DNA of 64,000 nucleotides from Rhizobiaceae bacterium (GCA_029233925.1 JARGOX010000002.1:360326-424325); one strand, 5' to 3'. Counted from the stretch's first letter, positions 23,668 to 33,910 are shown. A program made the numbers and translations. The notes: generated from the sequence alone by a model not told the origin.

Positions 23668-24419
23668 GTTTCGCGTTCCCGGAAGGCCATGAGCTGCGCC
23701 TGCCCGCCCAGCGCTGCAGCAGCAAAGGCCTCGGCCCCGCCATGGTTGCGATCCAGTTCCGCAAAGGCGGCGTCCAGATAGGCGGCGCGCACGCCCAGCA
23801 GGGCGGAGCGATAGGAGGCCGGGACATTGTGCTGGATATCGGCCGGCGGCACCCAATCATCATTGGTGCGCAGGTAATCTTCCATGATCGTTTCTTGCGG
23901 CACATCCAGGATGGTCAACAACAGCGCGGCGGCAAAACCGGTGCGGTCCTTGCCCGCCGAACAGTGAAAGACGGTCGCGCGGTTTTTTTCCTCTGCCACA
24001 AGACGCAGGAACTCGGCAAAGATTGCGCCATGGCGCCGCACATAATTGGTGTAGAGCGCAACCATGATGGCGTGGACGTCGGCATCGCTGGCCGGCGCCT
24101 TCGCCTCAACGGCGCGCAGCAGCGGCCCAACGCCCGGTTCGATGGACAGGCTGATGCGCAGCGGCAACAGCGCGGCGGGCAGATCCAGCGGCGCGACGGC
24201 ACGCTCCTGGACACCACGAAAATCGACAAACATGGCGATGTCCCTGTCAGACAGCCATTGTCTGTCGGCTGCGGTCATATCCGTCAGGCGGGGACTGCGA
24301 AAAAAGCGGTTGCGGCGCACCTGGCGGCCATCGCGCGTGCGATGCCCTCCCAGATCACGCAGATTGGGCAGGCTCGGCAGAAGCGGGGCAGCGAAGGCGT
24401 GTGTGGTTTGCTCAGGCAT
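23655..24419 (-). CDS. Tyrosine-phosphatase-like protein (PF13350 type)
   Basis: A 254-residue protein with the cysteine-phosphatase signature C-x5-R in FHCSAGKDRTG. The N-terminal NLRDLGG block and the FRSPRLTDMTAADRQWL segment match the PF13350 family, which includes bacterial atypical tyrosine and phosphoinositide phosphatases. Its ATG overlaps the metallophosphoesterase stop by 8 bases. Set beside a ugp-like importer, it may dephosphorylate an imported phosphoester or act on protein; neither is shown. No signal peptide, so cytoplasmic. Confidence 0.85.
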   Translation of the reverse strand: MPEQTTHAFAAPLLPSLPNLRDLGGHRTRDGRQVRRNRFFRSPRLTDMTAADRQWLSDRDIAMFVDFRGVQERAVAPLDLPAALLPLRISLSIEPGVGPLLRAVEAKAPASDADVHAIMVALYTNYVRRHGAIFAEFLRLVAEEKNRATVFHCSAGKDRTGFAAALLLTILDVPQETIMEDYLRTNDDWVPPADIQHNVPASYRSALLGVRAAYLDAAFAELDRNHGGAEAFAAAALGGQAQLMAFRERETCPL

Positions 24420-25239
24420 AGGCGTCCTTGATGACAGTCAATTCATGATGTTGCATTGCTTCGGGAAAGACAGTCTCAACCTGCACATCCCCCGGCGTGA
24501 AGGCATAGTGCACCAGACCGCAGCGTTTGACACCGACACGCGGTTGCATCGCGTCGGGAAGCGTGAAGGCCGTGGCCGGCGCCCAGACATGGCGAATGCC
24601 ATCGACGACGTGATCGCGTGATTGATGCACATGACCACAGGAAAACAGGCGCACATTGGCCGCCTGCAACAGGGCGTTCAGCCTCGGGCGGCAGGCGAGT
24701 GGAACGTAGCGGAAGGCCACCTCGGTCTCCTCATCCAGCGCCTTGTTCAGCAATGGCTTGTGACAGAACAGGGCGACGGGCTTGTCCCCGGCCCTGTCCA
24801 GAGCCTCTTCCAGCCAGACCATCTGGGCGCTTTCTTCATCAAGTCCGGACAGGAACAATTGCGCATTGATTCCCAGAATATGCCATCCGGCGGCCTCGAA
24901 CTGCCATTGGCTTGGTCCAAAAACCGCCTCGAAGGCGCTGATCCACGGCGCATTGATCCTTTGCCCCGGCTGGTAATCATTGTCGCCGGGATTGTCGCCC
25001 ACATCGTGGTTGCCGGCAATCGTGCGGCAGGGCACGCCGAGGCTGTTCAACGCCTCCTGTGCAAAGACAAGATCATCCGGCCGCGTCGGCGCATCCACGG
25101 CGATGTCGCCGGAATGGATCACCATATCCGGCTTTTCGCCTGCGACATGCTGAGCAGCAATTTCATAATTGCCGACAAAATGCGGCCGCGCGCGTGACAG
25201 ATGCGTATCGCTTATCTGAATCAGTCTGAAAGAATTCAA
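24412..25239 (-). CDS. Metallophosphoesterase (calcineurin-like, CpdA/GpdQ-like)
   Basis: About 275 residues with all five dimetal phosphoesterase motifs: ISDTHL, HSGDIA, AGNHDVG, FCHKPLL and CGHVHQS. This is the class of cAMP phosphodiesterase CpdA and glycerophosphodiesterase GpdQ. A TTG at 25239 with GGGAG eight bases upstream is preferred to an ATG at 25284, which has no ribosome site and lies near the operator palindrome. First gene of the phosphoesterase / phosphatase / TetR operon. Next to a glycerol-3-phosphate-type importer, cleavage of glycerophosphodiesters is a reasonable role; this rests on context. Confidence 0.85.
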   Translation of the reverse strand: MNSFRLIQISDTHLSRARPHFVGNYEIAAQHVAGEKPDMVIHSGDIAVDAPTRPDDLVFAQEALNSLGVPCRTIAGNHDVGDNPGDNDYQPGQRINAPWISAFEAVFGPSQWQFEAAGWHILGINAQLFLSGLDEESAQMVWLEEALDRAGDKPVALFCHKPLLNKALDEETEVAFRYVPLACRPRLNALLQAANVRLFSCGHVHQSRDHVVDGIRHVWAPATAFTLPDAMQPRVGVKRCGLVHYAFTPGDVQVETVFPEAMQHHELTVIKDAYA

Positions 25240-25299
25240 CCCATTACTCCCTTGTTGGTGAAGCACCAGATCGCATTGGCGCATGACGATTGCATGACA

Positions 25300-25315
25300 G
25301 AATGAGCGCTCATTC
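25300..25315. promoter_or_regulatory. Perfect 16-bp palindrome, probable TetR operator
   Basis: GAATGAGCGCTCATTC reads the same on both strands. It lies between the divergent metallophosphoesterase/TetR operon and the ugp-like importer genes, which is where a local TetR repressor would act on both promoters. Confidence 0.65.
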
Positions 25316-25407
25316 AGGTTTCACAAAACCGTCATCAAAACTGAGATCAAACGTCACACGGGGATGGTGAATAGGCACCTGTCACCAATTTGATCCGGAG
25401 TTTTCAG

Positions 25408-26691
25408 ATGATCAACCTCAAGAAATTACGCCTGTCCACCGGCCTGGCGCTCGGGCTCGTCGGCGCGCTGGCCGGCGCCATGGCCATCCCCGCCAATGCA
25501 CGGGCTGAAACCGAAATCACCTTCTATCACTACCAGACCGGCAACTTCAAAGCGCTGCGCGCCATCTTTGATGAATTCGAAGCGGCCAATCCCGACATCA
25601 AGGTCAAGGACGTCTTTGCCCAGTCACGGCAGATCACCGGCGTGCTGCAGGCGGCACTGGCGGCGGAGCGGCCCGTCGACATCGCCACGGTCATCGGAAA
25701 GAACATCAGCTTCTTCCTCAACAATACCAACGCCGTGGACATGGTCGAAGCCTCCAAAGGCGACACGGCCTGGCTGGAAGCCTATCTGCCCAATTTCCTC
25801 GATCTCGGACGATCCGGGGACGCCATTTATGCCATTCCGCATGCCTATGGCACGCCGATGATCTATTACAACAAGGACATTTTCAAAAAGGCAGGCCTTG
25901 ACCCGCAAACGCCGCCGGCCACCTGGGACGCCTTTCTTGAAATGGGCACGACCATCATGGACAAAACCGGCATGGCGGGCGGTGCGCATCTGCAGGCCTC
26001 GATGGGTGATTACGGCACCATGGTCATGGTCAACAATGCCGGCGCCACCTATCTGAACGCCGAGGGCACAAGGGCCGAATTCGATACGCCGGACGGCATC
26101 GCCGCCCTGCAGAACTGGCAGGACATGGCCACCAGCGGCATGATGCCGATTGCATCCGACAAGGATTGGGGCACGGCCTTCATGGCCGGTCAGATGGGCA
26201 TGTATATCACCTCATCGGCAGCGCTGCGCGGCTTCAACGCGGCGTCGAAGGACAAATTCGAACTGGGCGTGGCCAATTACCCGCTGTTCGGCGACAAGCC
26301 GCGCCGTGTGTCCAACTCCGGCGCAGCCCTGATGCTCTATGCGCCCGAGGGCGCGCGCCGCGACGCCTCCATGGCGCTGCTGCGGTTCATCTCGCAAAAG
26401 CCGATTGCCAACCGCTGGGCGCGTGAATCGGGTTACATGCCGCTGGTCAAGGATCCGCTGAGTGATCCCGACATGAAGGCCTATGTGGACAGTTTCCCGC
26501 TGGTGGCGCCGGTGATCGCGCAAATGGCCGATACGGTTCCAACCAATGTATGGCCGGCCAAGGGCACGCTTGAGGCCCAGACGATCATCCGCGCGATGCT
26601 CGATGAACTGTGGGCAGCCGAGCGGCCTGCCGCAGAAATCGTGCCCGAGGCTGTTGCCGCGGTCAATGCGTCCCTGTCGCCGAACTTCTAG
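25408..26691 (+). CDS. ABC transporter extracellular solute-binding protein (family 1, UgpB/MalE-like)
   Basis: About 427 residues. A signal peptide of about 31 residues (ending IPANARA) is followed by ITFYHYQTGNFKALRAIFDE, typical of family 1 binding proteins such as UgpB. The middle holds AIPHAYGTPMIYYNKDIFKK, the usual ligand-site block. The ATG at 25408 has GGAG eight bases upstream and is preferred to a TTG at 25390. It leads a binding protein / permease / permease / ATPase operon under the presumed TetR operator. The ligand may be glycerol-3-phosphate, a glycerophosphodiester or a sugar. Confidence 0.92.
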   Translation: MINLKKLRLSTGLALGLVGALAGAMAIPANARAETEITFYHYQTGNFKALRAIFDEFEAANPDIKVKDVFAQSRQITGVLQAALAAERPVDIATVIGKNISFFLNNTNAVDMVEASKGDTAWLEAYLPNFLDLGRSGDAIYAIPHAYGTPMIYYNKDIFKKAGLDPQTPPATWDAFLEMGTTIMDKTGMAGGAHLQASMGDYGTMVMVNNAGATYLNAEGTRAEFDTPDGIAALQNWQDMATSGMMPIASDKDWGTAFMAGQMGMYITSSAALRGFNAASKDKFELGVANYPLFGDKPRRVSNSGAALMLYAPEGARRDASMALLRFISQKPIANRWARESGYMPLVKDPLSDPDMKAYVDSFPLVAPVIAQMADTVPTNVWPAKGTLEAQTIIRAMLDELWAAERPAAEIVPEAVAAVNASLSPNF

Positions 26692-26699
26692 GCCAGACC

Positions 26700-27662
26700 G
26701 TGAGCATGCTTTCACCATCAACGGGCGCAACCCTTAACGCGGTTGCGCCTGCCCGCCGCGACGGATGGCTGGTCTCGCGTCTGGGCGCAGAAAGCGCCCT
26801 GGTGCCCTGGCTCTATCTGGTGCCAACGCTCATTCTGCTGGCCCTTTTCACCTATTGGCCCCTGCTGCAGACCGCATATTTGAGTCTGGTTGACTGGAAC
26901 ATGAACCCCAGCCAGCCGACGCAATTCGTCGGCACGGAAAATTATGGCCGGGTCTTCGGCTCGACGCTCTTCCAGACCGCCTTGCTCAACACAGTGATCT
27001 ATATCGGCGCGTCCATTCCCCTGAAGGTTCTGCTGCCCATTCCGGTGGCGGTGTTTTTATGGAGTCTTGGCACAAGGGGCCATTTTTACCGGGCGATCCT
27101 GTTCCTGCCGACGCTGATCAGCTTTGTCGTTGTCGGCGTTGCCTTCCTGTGGATCCTCAATCCGATCTTTGGCTATGCCAAACAGTTTTTCGCCCTTGCG
27201 GGCTACCGTCTGCCCAATCTGCTGGCCGATCCCGATGCGGCGATCTGGGTGATCATCGGCATTTCGACCTGGAAGGTTCTGGGATTCAACATGCTGATCT
27301 ATCTGGCCGGGCTGGCCAGCATCAACCGCGAATATATCGAGGCCATGCGCATGGACGGGGCGGGCGACCTGACAATCTTTCGCCGGCTGATCTGGCCGCT
27401 TTTGACCCCGACGCTGATGTTCGTGATGATCTCGACCATCATTTTCACCATGCAGCAGGTGTTCACCCCCATTGATCTGATGACCGAGGGGGGACCGTCG
27501 AATTCGACCACCAACCTGTTCTACATGATCTACCAGTACAGTTTCGTCACCTTTGATGTAGGCGGCGGCGCCGCAGGCACCATGATGCTGTTTGCCCTGC
27601 TGATGATCCTGGCCCTTCTCCAGATCCGCCTGTTCGACAGGCGGGCCCATTACAAGCAGTAG
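26700..27662 (+). CDS. ABC transporter permease (UgpA/MalF type)
   Basis: About 320 residues from a GTG at 26700 (or an ATG at 26706), just after the binding-protein stop. Six membrane segments are predicted. The ATPase-contact EAA loop reads YIEAMRMDGAGDLTIFRRLI. The segment TIIFTMQQVFTPIDLMTEGG is typical of UgpA-like subunits. It pairs with the permease at 27670-28488. Confidence 0.92.
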   Translation: MSMLSPSTGATLNAVAPARRDGWLVSRLGAESALVPWLYLVPTLILLALFTYWPLLQTAYLSLVDWNMNPSQPTQFVGTENYGRVFGSTLFQTALLNTVIYIGASIPLKVLLPIPVAVFLWSLGTRGHFYRAILFLPTLISFVVVGVAFLWILNPIFGYAKQFFALAGYRLPNLLADPDAAIWVIIGISTWKVLGFNMLIYLAGLASINREYIEAMRMDGAGDLTIFRRLIWPLLTPTLMFVMISTIIFTMQQVFTPIDLMTEGGPSNSTTNLFYMIYQYSFVTFDVGGGAAGTMMLFALLMILALLQIRLFDRRAHYKQ

Positions 27663-27669
27663 AGATCCC

Positions 27670-28488
27670 ATGCAATTATCCCGTCCCCTGCAGGTGGTGG
27701 GCCATCTGGTCCTGCTGATCATCTGCCTGTCGATCCTGGCGCCGATGCTGATTGTCGTCAGCACCGCCATCAAGCTGCCCAATGAGGTCTATGCGCTCAG
27801 CCTGTGGCCGGATGTTCCGACGCTGCAGAATTTTGCCCATCTGTTCGAGCAGACGGCCTTTGGCCGCTATACCTGGAACACGGCGGGCACCACCGCATTG
27901 CGGGTTGCCGGGCAATTGGCGCTCGGCGTGCTGGCGGCCTATGCCTTTGCCCGTTTCACCTTTCGCTTTCGCGATGCAATCTTTGCGCTGGTGATCGGCG
28001 CCATGATGATCCCCCAGGTGCTGACCATGCTGCCCAATTACATCCTGATGGCGCAATTGGGCTGGTTTGATACCTGGTGGGCGCTGGTGGTGCCCAATCT
28101 GGCAACGCCCATCGCCATCTTCCTGCTGCGCCAGCACATGATGTCCTTTCCGAGCGAACTCATCGACGCGGCACAGATGGACGGGGCCGGCCACTGGACC
28201 ACCCTGTGGCGGGTCATCGTGCCCAATCTCGGCCCGGCGCTTTCGGCGCTGACCATCATCATCTTCATCGACAGCTGGAATGAATATTTCTGGCCGCTGC
28301 TGGTCACCGAGAGCGAAAATTCGCGCACCATCCAGATCGGCCTGCGCGAATTCCTGCAGGACGACCAGGATGATTACGGCGCACTGATGGCCGGCATCAT
28401 CTTTGCCAGCGTGCCGGCCATCGCGGTTTTTCTGTTTTTCCAGCGGCGTGTCATGGACACGTTCGTCTCATCCGGTCTCAAGGGATAA
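27670..28488 (+). CDS. ABC transporter permease (UgpE/MalG type)
   Basis: A 272-residue membrane protein with about six hydrophobic segments. The EAA loop reads LIDAAQMDGAGHWTTLWRVI, followed by WNEYFWPLLVT, a hallmark of MalG/UgpE subunits. It begins 7 bases after the preceding permease and ends 6 bases before the ATPase gene. Second half of the inner-membrane channel of this importer. Confidence 0.93.
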   Translation: MQLSRPLQVVGHLVLLIICLSILAPMLIVVSTAIKLPNEVYALSLWPDVPTLQNFAHLFEQTAFGRYTWNTAGTTALRVAGQLALGVLAAYAFARFTFRFRDAIFALVIGAMMIPQVLTMLPNYILMAQLGWFDTWWALVVPNLATPIAIFLLRQHMMSFPSELIDAAQMDGAGHWTTLWRVIVPNLGPALSALTIIIFIDSWNEYFWPLLVTESENSRTIQIGLREFLQDDQDDYGALMAGIIFASVPAIAVFLFFQRRVMDTFVSSGLKG

Positions 28489-28494
28489 TGCAAC

Positions 28495-29676
28495 ATGGCG
28501 ACCATCGCTTTCAACAATATCTGCAAGTCATTTGGCGAAAACCAGGTGGTGCGGGATTTCAATCTGACCATCGAGGACGGCGAATTCGTCGTGCTGGTCG
28601 GCCCGTCGGGCTGCGGCAAGACCACCTCGCTGCGCATGCTGGCCGGTCTTGAAGCCCCGACCAGCGGGCGCATCGCGCTCAATAACGTCGATATCACCGA
28701 TGTGCCGTCCAAAGCGCGTGAACTGGCCATGGTGTTCCAGTCCTATGCGCTTTATCCGCATATGAGCGTTGCCGACAATATCGGCTTTGCCCTGTCGCTG
28801 CAAAAGCGCCCGGCGCAGGCCATCAGGGCAGAGGTTCTGGCGGCGGCCAAACGCCTGGAGATCGATCATCTGCTGGCGCGCAAACCGCGCGAACTATCGG
28901 GCGGCCAGCGCCAGCGGGTTGCCGTGGCGCGCGCCATCGTGCGCCAGCCACAGGCCTTTCTGTTTGACGAGCCGCTGTCCAATCTCGATGCCAAATTGCG
29001 CCACAGCGCAAGGGTGGAAATCCGCAAGCTGCAGCAGCAATTGGGCACGACGGCGCTCTATGTCACCCATGACCAGATCGAGGCCATGACCATGGCCGAC
29101 CGCATCGTTGTCATGGAGGGCGGGTGCATCCGCCAGGTCGGCACGCCGATGGAGCTCTACATGCATCCCAACTCCGTCTTTGTCGCCTCATTCCTCGGCG
29201 CCCCGCCGACCAATTGCATTGCCGGCGAGGTCGTCCATGCGGCTGGCAGCGTGCAATTTTGCAGCGACAGCCTGAACCTTGCGCTACACCCGGAAACACC
29301 GCGCGGACCGGCCACCCTGGGCATCCGCCCGGAAAGCCTGCAGCCCGGAGAGGGCATGGCCGCCCATCTGCAACTGCAGGGCGCCGTGCGCTTCGTCGAA
29401 GCCCTGGGGGCCGAAACGCTGGTCGACCTTTCCATTGCCCGCCAGAGCGGCGCACCGCATCAGGCACCCCCCACCGAATTGACCGCCCGCCTGCCCGGCC
29501 ACCATTGCCTGACCAGCGGCGACATCCTGCCCTTCCACGTCGCCAGACAGGACCTGCGCCTGTTCGGCAGCGACGGCAATGTACTGGCGGATGCAATCAA
29601 GACACCGGATCACGCGGCGGACGAGCAAATGGGCGATGGAGGGGGGCTTCAGCGGGCCGTTGCGGAATATGTTTGA
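28495..29676 (+). CDS. ABC transporter ATP-binding protein (UgpC/MalK type)
   Basis: A 393-residue ATPase of the sugar/glycerol-3-phosphate group. Walker A GPSGCGKTT, signature [16 protein letters not shown], Walker B FLFDEPLSNLD and switch region LYVTHDQIEAM are intact. The extra C-terminal 130 residues form the TOBE/regulatory domain (TLGIRPESLQPG) found in MalK and UgpC. It ends the importer operon, and no clear terminator follows before the AT-rich stretch. Confidence 0.93.
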   Translation: MATIAFNNICKSFGENQVVRDFNLTIEDGEFVVLVGPSGCGKTTSLRMLAGLEAPTSGRIALNNVDITDVPSKARELAMVFQSYALYPHMSVADNIGFALSLQKRPAQAIRAEVLAAAKRLEIDHLLARKPRELSGGQRQRVAVARAIVRQPQAFLFDEPLSNLDAKLRHSARVEIRKLQQQLGTTALYVTHDQIEAMTMADRIVVMEGGCIRQVGTPMELYMHPNSVFVASFLGAPPTNCIAGEVVHAAGSVQFCSDSLNLALHPETPRGPATLGIRPESLQPGEGMAAHLQLQGAVRFVEALGAETLVDLSIARQSGAPHQAPPTELTARLPGHHCLTSGDILPFHVARQDLRLFGSDGNVLADAIKTPDHAADEQMGDGGGLQRAVAEYV

Positions 29677-30331
29677 GGCTGCAGATTGTCAGCTGGAAAG
29701 TCCGGTTCTGCAACAGCTATCCATCACTGCCCACCGGAGAGATCCGAACACAAATGTCAGTGCCGGGAAGGCGTTGGCAGGTTTCACCGTATTCCAGCCG
29801 ATATGTTAAAAAAATCTGTTTTTGTTAACATGAGATGGTGACGTGTACAAAATTTGCACCACTCGCTGACACATCAAACTATCCCCATTCTTTTGGATGA
29901 CTAAGTCTCAGGCCGGGGCTTCAAGCAATCTTTTCCTTTAGGATCCAAGGATAGCACATCCTGAAATTGAGCGGATATTTCGGCGTCAACGTTCTCAATC
30001 TCATTTCATTACGATCGTATGGGCACATGTATGACGTTTAGGGTTTTAAAAAGCACCTGCATGATATCTGGTCGCTAAACCGCAATCTGTTCGAAATCTT
30101 GTTGGTCATACTGCATTATTCATTACCGTTGCCCAGCGCACTCGCATTTGCGGTTCTGTAGTTTGCTGCGCAGGTGGAGGGGTGACGGATGAACGGAATA
30201 GGTTGAAAATAATTTGCATCTCAAGGCATTGTTGATTGATCAAAGCCTCGATTTTTTACACTCTGAAGTTCAACCTGTCGCTCAATGAATTTTAAGCTAC
30301 TATTCAACAATTGCATAGGAAAAGTGCTGAT
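29677..30331. other. AT-rich intergenic stretch at the left edge of the accessory block
   Basis: About 650 bases without a convincing gene. Base use turns clearly more AT-rich than the importer genes on the left, as in the nuclease gene on the right. No integrase, transposase piece, tRNA or terminal repeat is visible. It is the probable junction between the conserved backbone and the defence island. Confidence 0.5.
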
Positions 30332-30874
30332 TTGGACCATTTTGAGAACATTGTAAAAACGCTTCTTGAGCACAATGGATACTGGGTAAGGCAATCCTTC
30401 AAGGTCGATTTAACGAAGGAAGAAAAGCGGAATATCAACAAACCCAGCATACCTCGACCGGAAATAGATTTGCTGGCCTATAGGCCGACCGAAAATGAAA
30501 TAATTGCGATAGAAGTTAAATCCTTTTTCAACTCACCGGGGGTGAAAATCGCGGATATAAAATTGGAACACGCCTACCCAGAAGGTCGATACAAACTATT
30601 CACGTGTAAAAAATACAGAGATGTCGTTTTGAATAGACTCAGGATGGATTTGAAGAAGTCGGGTATGATCAATGGCGAAGAAACACTAAGATTAGGGCTT
30701 GCAGCAGGCAATATTTATCAGTCAAAAAGCTGCGAGTTTCGTGCGTATTTCGACGAGAGAAATTGGTTTTTCTGGTCGCCCGAAGACATCAAATGTCAAG
30801 TCATGAAACTCGCAACGCATGGGTATGAAAATGACCCCGCAATCATAACAGCGAAGATACTAAATAGGCCATAG
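30332..30874 (+). CDS. Predicted PD-(D/E)xK nuclease-like protein
   Basis: About 181 residues. RPEIDLLAYRPTENEIIAIE followed by VKSFF gives the D-x(n)-E-x-K pattern of PD-(D/E)xK nucleases. The start is not ATG: a TTG at 30332 is favoured by AGGAAAAG seven bases upstream, while a TTG at 30311 gives a longer form. No second domain is seen. Codon use is AT-rich compared with the importer genes to the left, which fits recent arrival. It stands alone before the restriction operon and could be a small defence nuclease or part of an unrecognised system. Confidence 0.6.
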   Translation: MDHFENIVKTLLEHNGYWVRQSFKVDLTKEEKRNINKPSIPRPEIDLLAYRPTENEIIAIEVKSFFNSPGVKIADIKLEHAYPEGRYKLFTCKKYRDVVLNRLRMDLKKSGMINGEETLRLGLAAGNIYQSKSCEFRAYFDERNWFFWSPEDIKCQVMKLATHGYENDPAIITAKILNRP

Positions 30875-31315
30875 TGGCAAGTTTATATGCCGGTCACTTC
30901 CGCCAATCAGGATGGAGGAAACGGCAACGTACTCCGCCTCGGACCGGCACTGCCAAAATCGGCGGAGCGACATTGGCCTAAGTTCTAGCAGCGGTAAGCG
31001 CCTAAATGATGCAGAACCGCTAGGATGACTTCATAGACCACTGGTGTAGGTCGAGCTGTGACTTTTGGAGTCGGAGTTGGTGTCGAGACCTGACGCTCAT
31101 TCGGACCATGACCGGATTTGTTCTCGCCAGATCTTTGTCCATCGGTTAGAGCTTAGAATATAAAAATTGAGAATTCCAATTTGAATAGAGCGAGAGCTTC
31201 GGGACAATTTTCATGAAGCCGGTCGGGAGCAAGACCGCACAGTGGCTCATGTTGTTTGTGAACACATTGCGTCACATCGGAACCAGGAAGACAGAAGAAA
31301 GCAGACCAAAATTTC
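30875..31315. other. Intergenic region before the restriction operon
   Basis: About 440 bases with short fragments of open frame but nothing recognisable. The AT-rich part around 31150-31200 (with AATATAAAAATTGAGAATTC) probably holds the promoter of the defence operon. No terminator or mobile-element end is clear. Confidence 0.35.
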
Positions 31316-32233
31316 ATGATCCCGGATTACCAGTCATTGATGCTACCTGTGCTTCAGTCCGCCGAAAAGGACGCCGTGCAGACAAAGGACGTGATTGCCA
31401 GACTGGCTGAGCAATTGGGTCTTTCTCCTGAAGAGTGCGCAGAGCTTTTGCCCTCGGGCAAGCAAAGAACGTTCGATAATCGCGTCCACTGGGCAAAAAC
31501 CTATCTGAAACAAGCAGGGCTTTTGAGCTATCCAAAAAGAAGCTTTTTTGTCGCGACCCAAGAGGGACGAAAAGTGCTCTCTCAGAGCCCCGATCGCATC
31601 GACAACAAGTTTCTTGATCAGTACGAAGCATTCCAGGAGTTCAAGAGCCGCAAAGGCAGCTCCAACAGTTCCGAAATCGCGCCGCTGGAAGCCCCTGTAG
31701 AACAGGATGCGACCCCTGATGAAATTCTGCGCGCGGCTCATTCTCAAATTAATTCAGCTCTCGCTGCGGACCTTTTGGAGCGCGTGCGAACGGCGTCCCC
31801 GCAGTTCTTCGAAAACCTGATCGTCGATCTGTTGCTGGCGATGGGATATGGAGGGACATCCGAAGACGCGGCACGCGCACTTGGCCAATCCGGGGACAAT
31901 GGCATTGACGGCGTTGTTGATCAGGACCCGCTCGGGGTTGATCAAATATATATTCAAGCCAAGCGTTATGCCGAGAGTAACAATATTGGCGCGGGTGATA
32001 TCCGTGATTTCTTTGGCGCGCTTAATCTGAAAAAGGCCCAAAAGGGCATATTTTTCACCACCTCGGCCTTCAGTTCAAGTGCAACACAGACTGCAAAAGA
32101 TCTTGGCATGCGGATCGTCTTGATAGACGGGAATCAACTCACCAAGCTGATGATCCGATATAATATCGGCTGTCGTCTGGAAGAAACGGTGCACCTGAAG
32201 CGGGTGGATGACGAATTTTTTGAAGGTGCATAA
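31316..32233 (+). CDS. mrr: Mrr-type restriction endonuclease
   Basis: A 305-residue protein with an N-terminal winged-helix domain (residues about 5-90) and a C-terminal Mrr catalytic domain. The latter has FFENLIVDLLLAMGYGG, the acidic GDNGIDGVVDQD and YIQAKRY, the Q-A-K variant of the PD-(D/E)xK core seen in Mrr. Mrr proteins cut DNA carrying foreign methylation. It ends 6 bases before hsdM, so it is the first gene of the operon with the type I system, which methylates the host DNA. A tolerance between the two must therefore exist. Confidence 0.88.
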   Translation: MIPDYQSLMLPVLQSAEKDAVQTKDVIARLAEQLGLSPEECAELLPSGKQRTFDNRVHWAKTYLKQAGLLSYPKRSFFVATQEGRKVLSQSPDRIDNKFLDQYEAFQEFKSRKGSSNSSEIAPLEAPVEQDATPDEILRAAHSQINSALAADLLERVRTASPQFFENLIVDLLLAMGYGGTSEDAARALGQSGDNGIDGVVDQDPLGVDQIYIQAKRYAESNNIGAGDIRDFFGALNLKKAQKGIFFTTSAFSSSATQTAKDLGMRIVLIDGNQLTKLMIRYNIGCRLEETVHLKRVDDEFFEGA

Positions 32234-32239
32234 GAAGAC

Positions 32240-33910
32240 ATGACAAGTACAAAAAATCATCCAGAAGGTGCCCCGTTACTCGACGAAAAAGAGCTCGGCA
32301 TCAATCCTGAGGCGCTCTGGGCGGCGGCGGACAAGTTGCGCGGCTCCATCGATGCGGCGGAATACAAGCACGTTGTGCTGGGCCTGATTTTCCTAAAATA
32401 CATCTCCGACGCGTTCGAGACCCGGCGCGAAGCGTTGCGACTGGAACTCGAAGCCGACGGCATCACCGGCGCATCAGCAGAAAATATGCTCGAAAGCCGC
32501 GACGAATATACCGCCGAAAATGTCTTTTGGGTTCCGGTGGAGGCGCGTTGGGCGGAGATACAGGCCAAGGGCAAGACGCCGAATATCGGCAAGCTGATCG
32601 ATGACGCCATGTACGCCATCGAGCGGGACAATCCGAAGCTGAAGGGCAAACTGCCGCGAGATTATGCCCGCCGGGGCATTTCGCCGGAACGTCTTGGCGG
32701 CCTGATCGACCAGATCGCGTCAATTGCAGTCGGTACAAAAGAAGCGCAGAAGAAGGATATTCTTGGCCGCGTCTATGAATTCTTTCTCGGTAAATTCGCT
32801 GCTGCGGAAGGCAAGCTCGGCGGCGAGTTCTTCACTCCAAGCTCGATCGTGCGCCTCATGGTCGAAATGATAGAGCCCTATGAGGGCCGCGTCTATGACC
32901 CGGCCTGCGGCTCGGGCGGCATGTTCGTGCAGTCGGAACGCTTTGCGGAAGCACATGGCGGATCAAAGCGTGATCTTTCTGTGTTCGGGCAGGAATCGAA
33001 CCCGACGACATGGCGGCTGGCGCATATGAACCTCGCCATTCGGGGCATTGAGGCCAATCTGGGCGAACAGCCTGCAGACAGTTTCACGCGCGACCTGCAC
33101 CCGGATCTCAAGGCTGACTACATCCTCGCCAATCCACCTTTCAACATTTCGGATTGGTCAGGAGAACTGCTGCGCAAAGATACGCGCTGGAAATACGGTG
33201 CACCGCCTGTGGGCAATGCCAACTATGCTTGGATACAGCACTTCATACATCATCTCGCACCTCCGAACGGCAAAGGCGGCGGGATTGCAGCGTTTGTCAT
33301 GGCGAATGGGTCGCTGTCTTCGAATTCAGGCGGCGAAGGGGAAATCCGTAAGCAGATCATCGAGGCTGATCTTGTCGACTGCATCATCGCCATGCCGCCG
33401 CAACTGTTTCTAACCACGGGTATTCCGGTCTGCCTGTGGTTCGTCACGCGGGACAAAACCGGAAAGCATCTCGACAAGGGGCGCGGCGGACGCGACCGCT
33501 CCGGAGAGACGCTGTTCATAGATGCCCGCGACTTAGGCGCGATGGAGGAAGGGTCGCGGACGCTGCGGTTCCTCTCCGGACGGGATCACCCAACCTCGCC
33601 GCCGCCTGCCGAGACGGAGATTGGCCGCATTGCCGGATCCTATCATGCCTGGCGCGGCGAAAAAGATGCGGGCGCTTACGAAGATGTTAAAGGCTTCTGC
33701 AAGGCGGCTACACTCGACGAAATTCGTAAATACAGCCATGTCCTAACGCCGGGTAGTTATGTAGGCAGCGCCGCGCGCAAGGCCGATAACGAGCCATTCG
33801 AAGATAAGATGAAAAGGTTAGTTTCTGAATTTAGCGATCAGCTCGTTGCATCAGAAACGCTCTCGAAGAAAATCAAATCAAACCTGGGAGCGCTTGGGTA
33901 TGAGTTCTGA
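32240..33910 (+). CDS. hsdM: Type I restriction-modification system, DNA methyltransferase subunit
   Basis: A 556-residue N6-adenine methyltransferase. The N-terminal HsdM helical domain ([20 protein letters not shown]) is followed by the SAM-binding motif [15 protein letters not shown] and the catalytic NPPF in [13 protein letters not shown]. Together with HsdS it forms the methylase, and with HsdR the restriction complex. Its last 11 bases overlap the start of hsdS. Confidence 0.96.
   Translation: MTSTKNHPEGAPLLDEKELGINPEALWAAADKLRGSIDAAEYKHVVLGLIFLKYISDAFETRREALRLELEADGITGASAENMLESRDEYTAENVFWVPVEARWAEIQAKGKTPNIGKLIDDAMYAIERDNPKLKGKLPRDYARRGISPERLGGLIDQIASIAVGTKEAQKKDILGRVYEFFLGKFAAAEGKLGGEFFTPSSIVRLMVEMIEPYEGRVYDPACGSGGMFVQSERFAEAHGGSKRDLSVFGQESNPTTWRLAHMNLAIRGIEANLGEQPADSFTRDLHPDLKADYILANPPFNISDWSGELLRKDTRWKYGAPPVGNANYAWIQHFIHHLAPPNGKGGGIAAFVMANGSLSSNSGGEGEIRKQIIEADLVDCIIAMPPQLFLTTGIPVCLWFVTRDKTGKHLDKGRGGRDRSGETLFIDARDLGAMEEGSRTLRFLSGRDHPTSPPPAETEIGRIAGSYHAWRGEKDAGAYEDVKGFCKAATLDEIRKYSHVLTPGSYVGSAARKADNEPFEDKMKRLVSEFSDQLVASETLSKKIKSNLGALGYEF

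Noticed and set aside
29729..29755. Possible copy of the tRNA-Ser 3' end (CGGAGAGA...TCCGAAC)
   Set aside because: Only two short pieces match, with a gap of several bases between them in the tRNA. Too weak for an attachment site.
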